Positions 1 through 7,929 of a DNA stretch of 64,000 bases are shown here, piece after piece (positions within the stretch are counted from its first letter, which is position 1; each line of letters opens with the position of its first letter). The stretch spans positions 1,033,001 through 1,097,000 of the forward strand of contig NZ_OY776414.1 in NCBI RefSeq assembly GCF_963675585.1, written 5' to 3'. Both the position numbers and the translations under genes were made by a program. This stretch comes from an uncultured Draconibacterium sp. (GTDB lineage: Bacteria > Bacteroidota > Bacteroidia > Bacteroidales > Prolixibacteraceae). Below the pieces are notes generated by a model, which worked only from the letters and a program-made list of their open reading frames with translations, searched no databases and was not told where the DNA came from.

Positions 1-1
1 G

Positions 2-484
2 CTCGAATCGCGCGAGGGAATAGGTAGTACGTTCTATGCGACAATTGAATACAAACCTCTTTCAAAAAAGGAAAAGACCTTAATAAATAAAACAAACGGA
101 ATTAAAACTATGGTAGAAGATAAAAAGCATATACAGATTTTGGTTGCCGAGGATGATGACGTTAGTTTTATGCTCCTGGAAAATATACTTTCATCGGAGA
201 ACTACACGCTAACACAAGCGAAAAACGGGAAAGAATTAATTAAAGCGTTCAAACAAAATCCGTCGTTTAAATTGATATTAATGGATATTAAAATGCCGGA
301 ACTGGATGGAATTGAAGCAACAAAACGAATAAGGGAATTTAATGAAACTGTTCCGATTATTGCACAAACCGCTTATGCGCTTGAAGGTGATAGAGAAAAG
401 GCATTGGAAGCAGGGTGTAATGCTTATGTTTCGAAACCTATAAATAAGAACGATTTGTTGCAAAAAATTCAATCGCTTTTGTAA
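2..484 (+). CDS. Hybrid sensor histidine kinase, C-terminal part (ATPase end plus receiver), partial
   Basis: The frame is open from the first bases of the window, so this is the tail of a gene that begins upstream, not a free-standing response regulator starting at the ATG at 110. The first residues (LESREGIGSTFYATIEY) are the end of a HATPase_c domain with the G2-type GxGSTF motif. A linker of about 20 residues follows, then a complete receiver domain. The receiver has the acidic pocket AEDDD, the phospho-acceptor Asp in LILMDIKMPELDG, the switch Thr in AQTAY and the Lys in SKPINK. It would take phosphate from the kinase core in cis. The receiver closely resembles that of the hybrid kinase at 57690-60170, so the two are probably paralogues. 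The sensing domain lies outside the window. Confidence 0.9.
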   Translation, partial: LESREGIGSTFYATIEYKPLSKKEKTLINKTNGIKTMVEDKKHIQILVAEDDDVSFMLLENILSSENYTLTQAKNGKELIKAFKQNPSFKLILMDIKMPELDGIEATKRIREFNETVPIIAQTAYALEGDREKALEAGCNAYVSKPINKNDLLQKIQSLL

Positions 485-581
485 TTTTTCCAGGTTGTTC
501 TTCAACTTTCTTATCTTCTGACTTATTTTGTCTGATTCGATATAAAACAAATTGAATGTACACAATCAGTTCTATTAAGAA

Positions 582-639
582 CGTCACCCTGAATTTATTT
601 CAGGGTCTTTTTGTCAATGGTCAGGTAATCAGCATGACG
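582..639. repeat. REP-like palindromic intergenic element
   Basis: The terminator hairpin at 586-612 sits inside a larger imperfect palindrome bounded by CGTCA (582-586) and TGACG (635-639). The core pattern, CTGAAnTTnnTTCAG after a GTC, recurs in variant form at 33824-33852. Such elements are typical dispersed repeats of Bacteroidota intergenic regions; I infer membership in a family from two copies only. Confidence 0.45.
586..612 (+). terminator. Intrinsic terminator after the hybrid kinase
   Basis: A perfect 8-bp stem (ACCCTGAA / TTCAGGGT) with a 5-nt loop is followed by CTTTTT, about 100 nt after the kinase stop codon. Confidence 0.75.
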
Positions 640-773
640 ACCTATTGGTAAATATCGCAGAGTGTAGATATTCATTAAAACAAAGTAACGGTAAACATTG
701 TCATTTGATTTTACAATGGTGTTTTGTTCGCAGTATTGGTTTCACCGAAAATCAAAAAATAGGTTTTATGTCT

Positions 774-802
774 TTTGTTATTCAATAAAACCATTACTTT
801 TG
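774..802 (+). promoter_or_regulatory. Bacteroidota sigma-A-type promoter for corA leader
   Basis: TTTG (774-777), a 17-nt spacer and TACTTTTG (795-802) match the Bacteroidota -33/-7 consensus TTTG...TAnnTTTG. The predicted transcript starts near 808, leaving a leader of about 125 nt before corA. Confidence 0.65.
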
Positions 803-835
803 CCACCGATTATAAAAATTAAAACAAATTTTGAA

Positions 836-883
836 ATGGACGAAGGCCCGTATCATACGAAGAAATTATTAACTTTCCTTTAA
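836..883 (+). CDS. Putative 15-residue leader peptide upstream of corA (MgtL-like)
   Basis: The ORF encodes MDEGPYHTKKLLTFL followed by TAA at 881-883. It lies wholly inside the predicted corA leader. Asp-Glu and then Pro come directly after the initiator. In enterobacterial MgtL, an acidic/proline-rich N terminus makes the translating ribosome fall apart at low Mg2+ (intrinsic ribosome destabilisation), which switches on the downstream Mg2+ transporter gene. The stop codon is embedded in the 5' arm of the hairpin at 877-912, so a ribosome that completes the peptide would mask that arm. An in-frame reading back to about 698 exists, but it begins upstream of the predicted transcription start. 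No strong Shine-Dalgarno is visible, which is normal for this phylum. Function is inferred from position, composition and RNA layout. Confidence 0.55.
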   Translation: MDEGPYHTKKLLTFL

Positions 884-930
884 GGGGGCACTTTGTTTTG
901 TCTCCTCAAAGGGTTATTTGAAAGGAGACA
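877..930 (+). promoter_or_regulatory. Two mutually exclusive hairpins controlling the corA ribosome binding site
   Basis: Structure A pairs 877-890 with 899-912: 13 pairs including two G-U, one A-C mismatch and an 8-nt loop. Structure B pairs TGTCTCCT (899-906) with AGGAGACA (923-930): 8 perfect Watson-Crick pairs covering the corA Shine-Dalgarno just before the ATG at 933. A and B share 899-906, so they exclude each other. Neither is followed by a U tract, so control would be translational. The leader-peptide stop codon (881-883) lies in the A-specific arm. A ribosome terminating there would favour B and silence corA. Early ribosome drop-off would favour A and open the site. Confidence 0.6.
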
Positions 931-932
931 GC

Positions 933-1865
933 ATGATCAAAATTTTCAAAAGTTTGGCTGGTCAAATCAGCTTGTCGAATCCTGAAAAAGGATGTTGGAT
1001 AAATGTACTGGAACCAACAACGACAGAAATTAACCATTTAACAAACGATTTAAACGTACCTGAAGATATTATTCGCGATATTTTAGACGTCGACGAACGT
1101 CCGCGCGTGGAGTATGACGATGACTGGACTTTGATTATTTTCAGGATTCCGGTAGCCACCGAGAATAACGGAGTGCCTTACCAAACGGTTCCTCTGGGAA
1201 TATTTGTGAGCTCCGATTTTACACTAACGCTTTGTTCAACAAAAAACGAAGTTTTAAACTTTGAATCGCCCACTTTGTACCGCGAGAAAAAACAGCAGGT
1301 TTCTGATATTCTTAATTTTCTGTTTCGTTTGTCATTGCGTTCGGCACAGGTTTTCCTGATCTATCTGAAACAAATAAATCAGCAAACAGCTGCAATTGAA
1401 CAGGATTTGGAAAAATCGATCAGGAACAAAGAATTGAATAAGCTGCTAAAAATGGAAAAATGCCTGGTTTATTTTATCACTTCGTTGAAAGCCAATGAAT
1501 TGGTGCTTGCGAAATTGGGCAACGCCAAAAAAAATACCATTAGCGAAATTAACGAGGATTTGCTGGAAGATGCTATTATTGAAAACAAACAGGCACTCGA
1601 AATGTCTCAAATTTATTCCGACATACAAAGTGGAATGATGGATGCATTTGCATCGGTAATATCAAACAACCTAAATGTTGTTATGAAACAACTGGCATCT
1701 ATTTCAATTATTTTAATGATACCAACCTTAATTGCGAGTATGTACGGAATGAACGTTCCCAATTCGGCTGAAACATCACCGTGGGCTTTCCCATCAATTT
1801 TAGGAGCGTCTGTTTTTATGTCGGGTTTGGGCATATTTATTTTCAGAAAAAGGAACTGGTTTTAA
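933..1865 (+). CDS. corA: CorA-family magnesium/divalent cation transporter
   Basis: Inner-membrane pentameric channel for Mg2+ (also Co2+/Ni2+ in some members). The 310-residue protein has the family layout: a soluble N-terminal alpha/beta domain, a long helical region (about 150-250) and two C-terminal membrane segments. The first segment ends in the hallmark YGMN motif (nt 1741-1752); the second is followed by the short basic tail FRKRNWF. An in-frame TTG at 918 would add five residues. I prefer ATG 933 because AAAGGAGA lies immediately upstream with normal spacing. The gene stands alone and is preceded by its own promoter and a structured leader (see 774-930), which suggests control by Mg2+. 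No terminator was recognised after it. Confidence 0.93.
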   Translation: MIKIFKSLAGQISLSNPEKGCWINVLEPTTTEINHLTNDLNVPEDIIRDILDVDERPRVEYDDDWTLIIFRIPVATENNGVPYQTVPLGIFVSSDFTLTLCSTKNEVLNFESPTLYREKKQQVSDILNFLFRLSLRSAQVFLIYLKQINQQTAAIEQDLEKSIRNKELNKLLKMEKCLVYFITSLKANELVLAKLGNAKKNTISEINEDLLEDAIIENKQALEMSQIYSDIQSGMMDAFASVISNNLNVVMKQLASISIILMIPTLIASMYGMNVPNSAETSPWAFPSILGASVFMSGLGIFIFRKRNWF

Positions 1866-1973
1866 CACATAAACTCCAATTGTTAAAGAATAACACAGCT
1901 TAACGCTATTTAACAAACATTGCGGGAAAAGTTTATTTCAATTGTTTATTTTTACTTGTGATTTAATTAAAGC

Positions 1974-2303
1974 ATGAAAATTCTGTTTACCATATTATAC
2001 TTGTTTTTTGGAGCACTGGCGGGTAGTTGTACTCAGCCGGATATTTCAAATAACCTGGCTAATGATAACAGTGCTTTTTATGCCGATATGGCAAGCCACA
2101 ATCAGGCAACACTCCAGGCAAATTTGTATGTCGATCAGGATTCAAACGAATCGAACGACTTCCTGCTTTATTTTATCGATTTGCCGGAAGTTACAAAGCC
2201 AATTCCCCCACAAACAATTTCGGAAGCATTTTGCACTTTCGATTTCTATCAAATTCATTTCAGTATTTTATTGATCGATCTCCCTCCTCCGGCCCAATCT
2301 TAG
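1974..2303 (+). CDS. Small putative lipoprotein, unknown function
   Basis: A 109-residue protein that I do not recognise. The N terminus is a signal peptide with a possible lipobox (ALAGSC, Cys 19), so it may be lipid-anchored in the envelope. The middle is polar and rich in Asn and Asp; the end is hydrophobic and closes with a proline run (DLPPPAQS). A TACTTGTG sequence about 25-30 nt upstream is a weak -7 candidate. An overlapping +1-frame reading (2008-2274) looks like a shadow. It is small and lacks a recognisable domain, so the coding call itself is only moderately secure. Confidence 0.5.
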   Translation: MKILFTILYLFFGALAGSCTQPDISNNLANDNSAFYADMASHNQATLQANLYVDQDSNESNDFLLYFIDLPEVTKPIPPQTISEAFCTFDFYQIHFSILLIDLPPPAQS

Positions 2304-2423
2304 TTTTTCGTTTACCATTCAAAAAGATGTATGTAGTTTAACTGGTTTATAATCAGTTTAAAATGCAACAATTGAATGCATTTAGCAGCATGAAATGGAA
2401 CAAGATTTAAGTGTTATTTAAAA

Positions 2424-2840
2424 ATGGAGATCATGCAAACAAGTATAGAAAACAATAGCCCGGATTATAGTAAATATCTGGGTGGAACATATTTTCAGAA
2501 CGACGAACTATCAGATGATTTGAAAATTGTTGATTACATGAAAAAAACGGAAAGCGGAGAATCGGTAATTACTCTTTTTTCTGAACAACTTTTCAGCAAT
2601 AATATTAAAGTGAACATCCGAAATGAGCGGATAATTTTGGTTATTTCTGAAGTGGTGGATTCACGAAGAAACAACGGAAAGGCCGGCAATACCTGGGAAG
2701 TACTAAATAAACATTCGTATACGCGTATTCAAACTATTCGGATTATGCTGCCCGGCGACAATTTTTACATGTTGAGAAATTACGAACTTAAAGGAGACCT
2801 GTTTCTTAAAATAGTCTTAGGTCAGTTGATTGATAATTAG
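2424..2840 (+). CDS. Possible Hsp20/alpha-crystallin-like protein
   Basis: A 138-residue soluble protein with no signal peptide. From about residue 60 to the end the strand pattern resembles a small heat-shock alpha-crystallin domain: NIRNERIILVISE, then TRIQTIRIMLPGDNFYM, then YELKGDLFLKIVLG. In real Hsp20 proteins these correspond to the beta strands around F-x-L-P-x and the final G-x-L-x-I strand. The classical conserved A-x-x-x-n-G-V-L motif is degraded and there is no C-terminal I-x-I/V tail. It is therefore either a divergent Hsp20 relative or a different sandwich fold. ATG 2433 is an alternative start. A strong bidirectional terminator follows. Confidence 0.6.
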   Translation: MEIMQTSIENNSPDYSKYLGGTYFQNDELSDDLKIVDYMKKTESGESVITLFSEQLFSNNIKVNIRNERIILVISEVVDSRRNNGKAGNTWEVLNKHSYTRIQTIRIMLPGDNFYMLRNYELKGDLFLKIVLGQLIDN

Positions 2841-2849
2841 TGTTTTCAT

Positions 2850-2879
2850 TGGGCCGGCAGAAAATCCGGCCCATACATT
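2850..2879. terminator. Bidirectional terminator between convergent genes
   Basis: A perfect 8-bp GC-rich stem, TGGGCCGG (2850-2857) with CCGGCCCA (2866-2873), separates a plus-strand and a minus-strand stop codon. T-rich sequence follows on the plus side. Confidence 0.7.
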
Positions 2880-2882
2880 TTC

Positions 2883-3122
2883 TTATTTTTTAATTGTGTC
2901 GACATAAAGTTGTTCCACTTTTTCGCGTGCCCAGGGAGTGCGGCGAAGAAACTTCAAACTCGATTTTATACTCGGATTACTGCGAAATGAGTTTATTCGA
3001 ATGATTTCACCCAATTCTTCCCAGCCATAATAACTTACCAGGTACACCAAAATTGCTTCCAGTGTTTTTCCGTGAAGTGGATTGTTTGGTTGCGATTCGG
3101 GAACACCGTTTTCTTTTTTCAT
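2883..3122 (-). CDS. VF530 family (DUF2132) protein, putative DNA-binding
   Basis: A 79-residue protein matching the VF530/DUF2132 family almost throughout: [20 protein letters not shown], then [20 protein letters not shown] and PWAREKVE. The family is a compact helical fold found in Vibrio and many other bacteria and is thought to bind nucleic acid; no cellular role is established. A TTG at 3140 could extend it by six residues into selD, but ATG 3122 leaves a 10-nt gap to the selD stop codon. It is therefore likely the last gene of the mnmH-selD transcript. Whether it takes part in selenium metabolism is unknown. Confidence 0.85.
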   Translation of the reverse strand: MKKENGVPESQPNNPLHGKTLEAILVYLVSYYGWEELGEIIRINSFRSNPSIKSSLKFLRRTPWAREKVEQLYVDTIKK

Positions 3123-3132
3123 ACTATTGAAT

Positions 3133-4179
3133 TTACACAACTGAGATTAAATTTTCTTCGCTTTTTACCAATTCACCAAACGGAACTGCTTCAATGGAGA
3201 ATCCTTTCAAACATTCCTGAACTTCGTTTACAGAATCAGGTTCAACCGCCAAAAGTAGTCCGCCACTGGTTTGCGGATCGCAAAGAATATTTTTATAAGA
3301 CTCATCTTTCAGAAAGATATTATTTCCATAGCTTTCCCAGTTACGAATAGTTCCTCCGGGAATACAATTCTGTTCGAGGTACTGAGTAAGCATGGGCAAT
3401 TGTGGGATTTTGCTGTAATCAATGTGTGCCGATAAATTGCTTCCTTCACACATTTCGGTTAAGTGTCCCAGCAGTCCGAAACCTGTAACATCGGTCATTG
3501 CTTTTACTCCGATGATTTTAGCCAGGTCGTATCCCGGAGCATTTAGTTGGCACATTAATTCAGGAGCAATGTTTTCGTGTTCGGGCAACAATACACCTTT
3601 TTTTTGTGCTGTTGTTAAAATCCCAACTCCCAGAGGTTTTGTAAGTAAAAGCTGGCAGCCTTCCGTAGCCGTGTCGTTTTGTTTAATATTCTTAAGATCT
3701 ACCTGTCCGGTAACTGCCAAACCAAAAATAGGCTCAGGGCTGTCGATACTATGACCACCAGCCAGACTGATTCCAACTTCTTTGCAAATTTGCCGTCCGC
3801 CTTCAACTACTTCGCGTGCAATTTCGGGCGATAATTTATTAACCGGCCATCCCAAAATGGCAATGGCCAAAATGGGTTTTCCACCCATGGCAAAAACATC
3901 GCTGATGGCGTTTGTAGCAGCAATTTTTCCAAATGTAAACGGATCGTCAACAATGGGCATAAAAAAATCGGTAGTACTGATTATGGCAGTTCCGTTACCC
4001 ATGTCGAGCACGGCTGCATCATCCCGGCTGTCGTTGCCTACCAACAGATTTGGGAAAACTGGCATGTCAATATTCGATTCTAAAATAGTGCTTAATACTT
4101 TTGGCGAAATTTTACATCCGCAACCTGCTCCGTGGCTATACTGAGTGAGTTTTATGTTTTGTTTTAACGATTGTTGCAT
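3133..4179 (-). CDS. selD: Selenide, water dikinase (selenophosphate synthetase)
   Basis: SelD makes monoselenophosphate, the reactive selenium donor, from selenide and ATP. The 348-residue length is typical. The N-terminal catalytic loop reads GAGCGCK, placing Cys20 and Lys23 where E. coli has its essential Cys17 and Lys20; the residue is Cys, not selenocysteine. Further family signatures are [16 protein letters not shown] and [11 protein letters not shown]. No selenoprotein gene is visible here, and the neighbour mnmH indicates use of selenophosphate for tRNA 2-selenouridine. The start lies 44 nt inside the end of mnmH, so translation is probably coupled. Confidence 0.96.
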   Translation of the reverse strand: MQQSLKQNIKLTQYSHGAGCGCKISPKVLSTILESNIDMPVFPNLLVGNDSRDDAAVLDMGNGTAIISTTDFFMPIVDDPFTFGKIAATNAISDVFAMGGKPILAIAILGWPVNKLSPEIAREVVEGGRQICKEVGISLAGGHSIDSPEPIFGLAVTGQVDLKNIKQNDTATEGCQLLLTKPLGVGILTTAQKKGVLLPEHENIAPELMCQLNAPGYDLAKIIGVKAMTDVTGFGLLGHLTEMCEGSNLSAHIDYSKIPQLPMLTQYLEQNCIPGGTIRNWESYGNNIFLKDESYKNILCDPQTSGGLLLAVEPDSVNEVQECLKGFSIEAVPFGELVKSEENLISVV

Positions 4180-5188
4180 GGTGTTTTATTATCTTTTTTG
4201 CGTTTTGTTTGAAGTCTATTTTTTGTATTTTAAGCGGAAAAATATCGTCGTGTTTTCTGTTTTGCAATCCGCGTAAATAATATTTGTCGTAGTATATTAA
4301 GGTAATCATGGCTGTTTCGTAAAATTCATTGGCTGCCAGGTGTGCCAATGCTTTTTGTGTGTCCAATCCTCCCAGGCGTTTCGATATCCGGTTTACGGAA
4401 TCTGCCAGCATTTCTTTGTCGGCCTGCGCATAATCGTTTACCAGGTGTCTGGCCCGTTCTTCTCGCGGTATATCTAAAAATAGTACAAGCTGGTTACGCA
4501 TGTTTTCAAAAAAGTTCATTGGAATATTTACAGAACCAATTCGATGGCTTTCGTCTTCCACCCAAATGGTTTTTGTGTAATCCAGATCTTTCCACTTCCA
4601 AAATAAATCATTTTCGAATTGTTCAATGGTAGGTTGATTCCCGCAATTCCCAAACGCCGAACCTTTGTGATTTGCCAGTCCTTCCAAATCGATAATTTGT
4701 TCGCCCATTTGTTCCAATTCCTTTAAAATATAGGTTTTTGCACTCCCGGTGTAACCACCTAAAATACAAATGTTGGCTTCATTTTTAAACGATTCAAGGG
4801 CGTGGTTTCGAAAGGCTTTGTATCCACCTTTAATTACATAAACCGTTTCAAATCCGTTTTCAGACAAATGACCGGCAAACGATTTCGACCGCATTCCACC
4901 TCTCCAGCAATGCACGGCAATTTTTCCGGCCGGCGCTACAGATTCCGATTCAGTAATAAACTGGTCGAGTTTGGGATTTACAAGAGTGTATCCCAGTTCA
5001 ATGGCTTTTTCTTTTGATTGTTGTTTGTAAACGGTTCCAACTTTTGCCCGTTCGTCGTTTGTAAAAAGCGGAATGTTGGTGGCAAATGGTATGTGGCCTT
5101 TCAGGAATTCGCCCGGCGAACGCACATCGATTAAGGGAACCTCATTCGAAAGGACTAAATATTCTGAAAATGTAATTTCCTTTAACAT
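4136..5188 (-). CDS. mnmH: tRNA 2-selenouridine synthase
   Basis: MnmH (SelU/YbbB) converts 2-thiouridine at the wobble position of certain tRNAs to 2-selenouridine, via geranylation and then selenation with selenophosphate. The 350-residue protein has an N-terminal rhodanese domain (about 1-125) with the catalytic Cys94 in HCWRGGMRS. It is followed by a P-loop domain with GGYTGSAKT (about 144-152). The Walker A motif has Ala where Gly is usual (GSAKT rather than GSGKT). I chose ATG 5188 over the upstream TTG 5206. It is first in an operon with selD, which overlaps its last 44 nt. A TACCTTTG box ends only a few bases before the ATG, so the transcript may be nearly leaderless. Confidence 0.95.
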   Translation of the reverse strand: MLKEITFSEYLVLSNEVPLIDVRSPGEFLKGHIPFATNIPLFTNDERAKVGTVYKQQSKEKAIELGYTLVNPKLDQFITESESVAPAGKIAVHCWRGGMRSKSFAGHLSENGFETVYVIKGGYKAFRNHALESFKNEANICILGGYTGSAKTYILKELEQMGEQIIDLEGLANHKGSAFGNCGNQPTIEQFENDLFWKWKDLDYTKTIWVEDESHRIGSVNIPMNFFENMRNQLVLFLDIPREERARHLVNDYAQADKEMLADSVNRISKRLGGLDTQKALAHLAANEFYETAMITLIYYDKYYLRGLQNRKHDDIFPLKIQKIDFKQNAKKIIKHHATIVKTKHKTHSV

Positions 5189-5377
5189 GGCTGCAAAGGT
5201 ATTCAATACATCACGAAATTGTAAACATTATCTGTAATAAAAACTGAAATTGCAGGAATCTTAAACCGTAGTAGATCTGCTTATATTGTTAAAAAAAGGT
5301 TGGTAAGTAGAACCGGAGGTTTCGAAACTAACTCATTTGTTTGTCGTAAATTATGTTTAAATACTAAATGAATCATT

Positions 5378-6604
5378 ATGAACGAATCGCTTAAAGAAAA
5401 AATCAGGAATTTTGTTTTAGATGGTGTTAATGAAGAAAAGGTTGTAGGTACCACCGATCCGTTTTGGCAGGGACTAAAAAATACGGGAACCGAACTGTGG
5501 CTCGATACCGGAGATATGGAAGAAGCCGAGAAAAACTGGTCGGCAGAAATGACCGCGCTTACAACCAATAATACACTTGTAAATAACGAAATTCAGAAAG
5601 GAATTTACGATTCGTTTATTGCAGAAACGCGCGAAATTGTAAAGGAGTTACCGCTTCAGGAACAAATTGTTGAAATAGCTTTTATACTGAATGCCCGGCA
5701 TGGCTTAAGGCTGGCGCATAAATTTGGTGGTTTTGTAAGTGTTGAATTACATACCAATACCGCACACAATTTTGAGGCGATTGTGGACTATGGATTGCGC
5801 TATTTTGAAATTTGTCCCGATCAGTTTATTGTAAAGGTTCCGTATACTGCGGTGGGTTTGCTGGGTGCACGTAAATTGCGCGAACTGGGCGTAAAAATTA
5901 ATTTTACGCTTGAGTTTTCGGCCCGGCAAAATGTGATGGTTGCTGCCATAACAAAACCAAATTACTGTAATGTCTTTTTGGGAAGGATTGGGGGCTACAT
6001 TTCTGCCAGCGGTTTGGGAAATGGAAGTGGGGCAGGAGAGCGCACTGTAATAGCTACTCAAAAAATAGTTACCGATCTGACCAAAAACAACGAGGTGCCA
6101 ACCAAATTAATTGCAGCCAGTTTACGTAATTATCCACAACTCGATGCTTTGGCGGGTACCGATGTATACACCATGCCTACCAAAGTTGCAGCCGATGGGA
6201 AAGAAAATATGGATGGCAGTTTTAAATCGAAACTGGATGTTATTTATCCGGTTGATTTGATTGAGGATGCTGCAAAATATTTCCCTGAAAAATTGTGGGA
6301 TGTAACAGAAAAAGAGCTTGCTCTGGCAAAAAGTCTGGATGAAAATTGTCCTAAAAACGGTAGCGAGTTAATCCATCTGGCACACGAGGCCGGTTGTGGC
6401 GATTTGTTTCCCTATTTAAGCGAAAAGGATTTACAATTTATCGCATCGGATGGGAAAATACCAAAACACGAACGCTGGGCCAACCGGATTGAAAGCGGAG
6501 AATTGGCGATTGATACCTTACTTAATTTGGCAGGTTTAGCCAGTTTTACTGCCGATCAGGCTGAATTGGATGCGCGGATCAAACGGATTATTATGGGCGA
6601 ATAG
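5378..6604 (+). CDS. tal: Transaldolase
   Basis: Transfers a dihydroxyacetone unit between sugar phosphates in the non-oxidative pentose phosphate pathway, through a Schiff base on a lysine. The 408-residue protein belongs to the longer transaldolase type common in Bacteroidota. Lys153 in QFIVKVPYT is the likely Schiff-base residue. Other family-like segments are WLDTGDM and TNNTLVNNEI near the N terminus and NFTLEFSARQ after the Lys. The stop codon is one base from the stop of the convergent gene on the other strand, so there is no room for a terminator between them and antisense overlap of the transcripts is likely. Confidence 0.9.
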   Translation: MNESLKEKIRNFVLDGVNEEKVVGTTDPFWQGLKNTGTELWLDTGDMEEAEKNWSAEMTALTTNNTLVNNEIQKGIYDSFIAETREIVKELPLQEQIVEIAFILNARHGLRLAHKFGGFVSVELHTNTAHNFEAIVDYGLRYFEICPDQFIVKVPYTAVGLLGARKLRELGVKINFTLEFSARQNVMVAAITKPNYCNVFLGRIGGYISASGLGNGSGAGERTVIATQKIVTDLTKNNEVPTKLIAASLRNYPQLDALAGTDVYTMPTKVAADGKENMDGSFKSKLDVIYPVDLIEDAAKYFPEKLWDVTEKELALAKSLDENCPKNGSELIHLAHEAGCGDLFPYLSEKDLQFIASDGKIPKHERWANRIESGELAIDTLLNLAGLASFTADQAELDARIKRIIMGE

Positions 6605-6605
6605 C

Positions 6606-7652
6606 TTATAGTTTCAGTTCTTCCAAAATATCAATGTAACGCTCAATTCCGGCGTAAATTTCACTTATGTAAATAAATTCGTCAGCGGTGTGCGAACGTG
6701 CCGAATCGCCGGGGCCCATTTTTACCGATGGGAAAGACATGATTGCCTGGTCGGAAGTAGTGGGTGAACCGTACACTGTAATTCCACGCTTTTTTACAAG
6801 TTGGGCAAAGGGATGTTCTTCGCTAATTCCTGAAGAGTTTAAACGAACAGAGCGTGGTTTTACTTCCGATTCAATCAATTCATCGATAATCCGGGCCGCT
6901 TCTTTATTGGTATAAAACTCATTGGTACGTACATCAGCTACAAAGTGGCAAATGTCGGGAACTACATTGTGTTGTGTGCCGGCTTCAATCTGAGTCACCG
7001 AAATTTTTACTTTCCCCAGTACTTTCGAAACCTGATCAAATTCAAAATTCCTAAGTTTTTCAATGTCCTGAATGGCTTTGTACAGGGCATTTTCACCTTC
7101 TTCACGCGCTGCGTGACCCGATTTGCCGTGTGCATAACAGTCTAAAACCAACAGGCCTTTTTCAGCCATGGCCAAATCCATTTTTGTGGGTTCGCCCACA
7201 ATGGCAAAGGCAATCGGTTTTATTTCCGATAAAACAATTTCAAGTCCTCTGCGTCCCGAAATTTCTTCTTCGGCCGAGGCAACAAAAACCAGGTTATAGG
7301 GCAAATCGTCTCGTTCGTAGAAGTGGATAAACGTGGCTAGAAGTGAAACCAGTGGTCCCCCAGCATCATTGCTACCCAGTCCATACAATTTGTCTCCTTC
7401 GGTAATCGGCGAAAACGGATCTTTGGTGTATCCTTGTGCCGGACGAACCGTATCGATATGCGAATTAAGCATAATGGTAGGTTTGCCACTTTCAAAACTT
7501 TTTGAATAGGCCCACGTATTGTTTTCTTTTGTTAAAAAAGGAACGTTTTCTTTCTCCAGAAAGGCACGCATTACGGCAGCGGCATTTGCTTCCTCCTTAC
7601 TATACGATGGGGTAGAAATCAGTGTCTTTAAAAGCTCAATATACTTCTCCAT
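6606..7652 (-). CDS. M20 family deacetylase, ArgE-like (acetyl- or succinylornithine deacetylase)
   Basis: A zinc-dependent M20 enzyme of 348 residues. Ligand and catalytic positions are visible: His65 and Asp67 in MLNSHIDTV, Asp96 in GSNDAGG, Glu128/Glu129 in ASAEEEISG, an Asp/Glu ligand in VGEPT, and a late His in SARSHTADE. The sequence looks like the Bacteroidota ArgE group, which in Bacteroides acts on N-succinylornithine in arginine synthesis. There is no arg cluster here, so substrate and pathway are inferred; a related M20 dipeptidase remains possible. It is a single-gene unit convergent with tal. Confidence 0.85.
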   Translation of the reverse strand: MEKYIELLKTLISTPSYSKEEANAAAVMRAFLEKENVPFLTKENNTWAYSKSFESGKPTIMLNSHIDTVRPAQGYTKDPFSPITEGDKLYGLGSNDAGGPLVSLLATFIHFYERDDLPYNLVFVASAEEEISGRRGLEIVLSEIKPIAFAIVGEPTKMDLAMAEKGLLVLDCYAHGKSGHAAREEGENALYKAIQDIEKLRNFEFDQVSKVLGKVKISVTQIEAGTQHNVVPDICHFVADVRTNEFYTNKEAARIIDELIESEVKPRSVRLNSSGISEEHPFAQLVKKRGITVYGSPTTSDQAIMSFPSVKMGPGDSARSHTADEFIYISEIYAGIERYIDILEELKL

Positions 7653-7929
7653 AGCTTATGTTTTCGCTCGACAAATGTGGGAAAAAATTTATTAATCCTG
7701 TAAAGAAATAATGCATTGATGGGAATATGTCCAGATATATTATAAATAAATATTAAAAACTCTTTTAATATTCTGAATTTTCATGTAACTTGTAAAAGAT
7801 CGAAAATATATAACCTAATTAATAGTTTTTATGAAACATTTAACCACAAACAGATTGGCTAAAAACAATATTTTATTTTTTAAAAGCCAATCTTTAAACC
7901 CCATTAAATGCAGTACTGCCTTGAAGCAT

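Noticed and set aside
698-883. A 61-codon reading upstream of corA as a protein
   Set aside because: It begins before the predicted transcription start (about 808) and its first 46 codons look random. Only the last 15 codons, starting at ATG 836, fit the leader.
808-932. M-box or other known Mg2+ riboswitch upstream of corA
   Set aside because: The leader is about 125 nt, shorter than a full M-box of roughly 160 nt. No M-box pattern was recognised, and the observed pairings are explained better by the peptide/hairpin layout.
4116-4125. Selenocysteine (TGA) at the SelD active site
   Set aside because: The catalytic codon reads Cys in GAGCGCK, so no recoding is needed.
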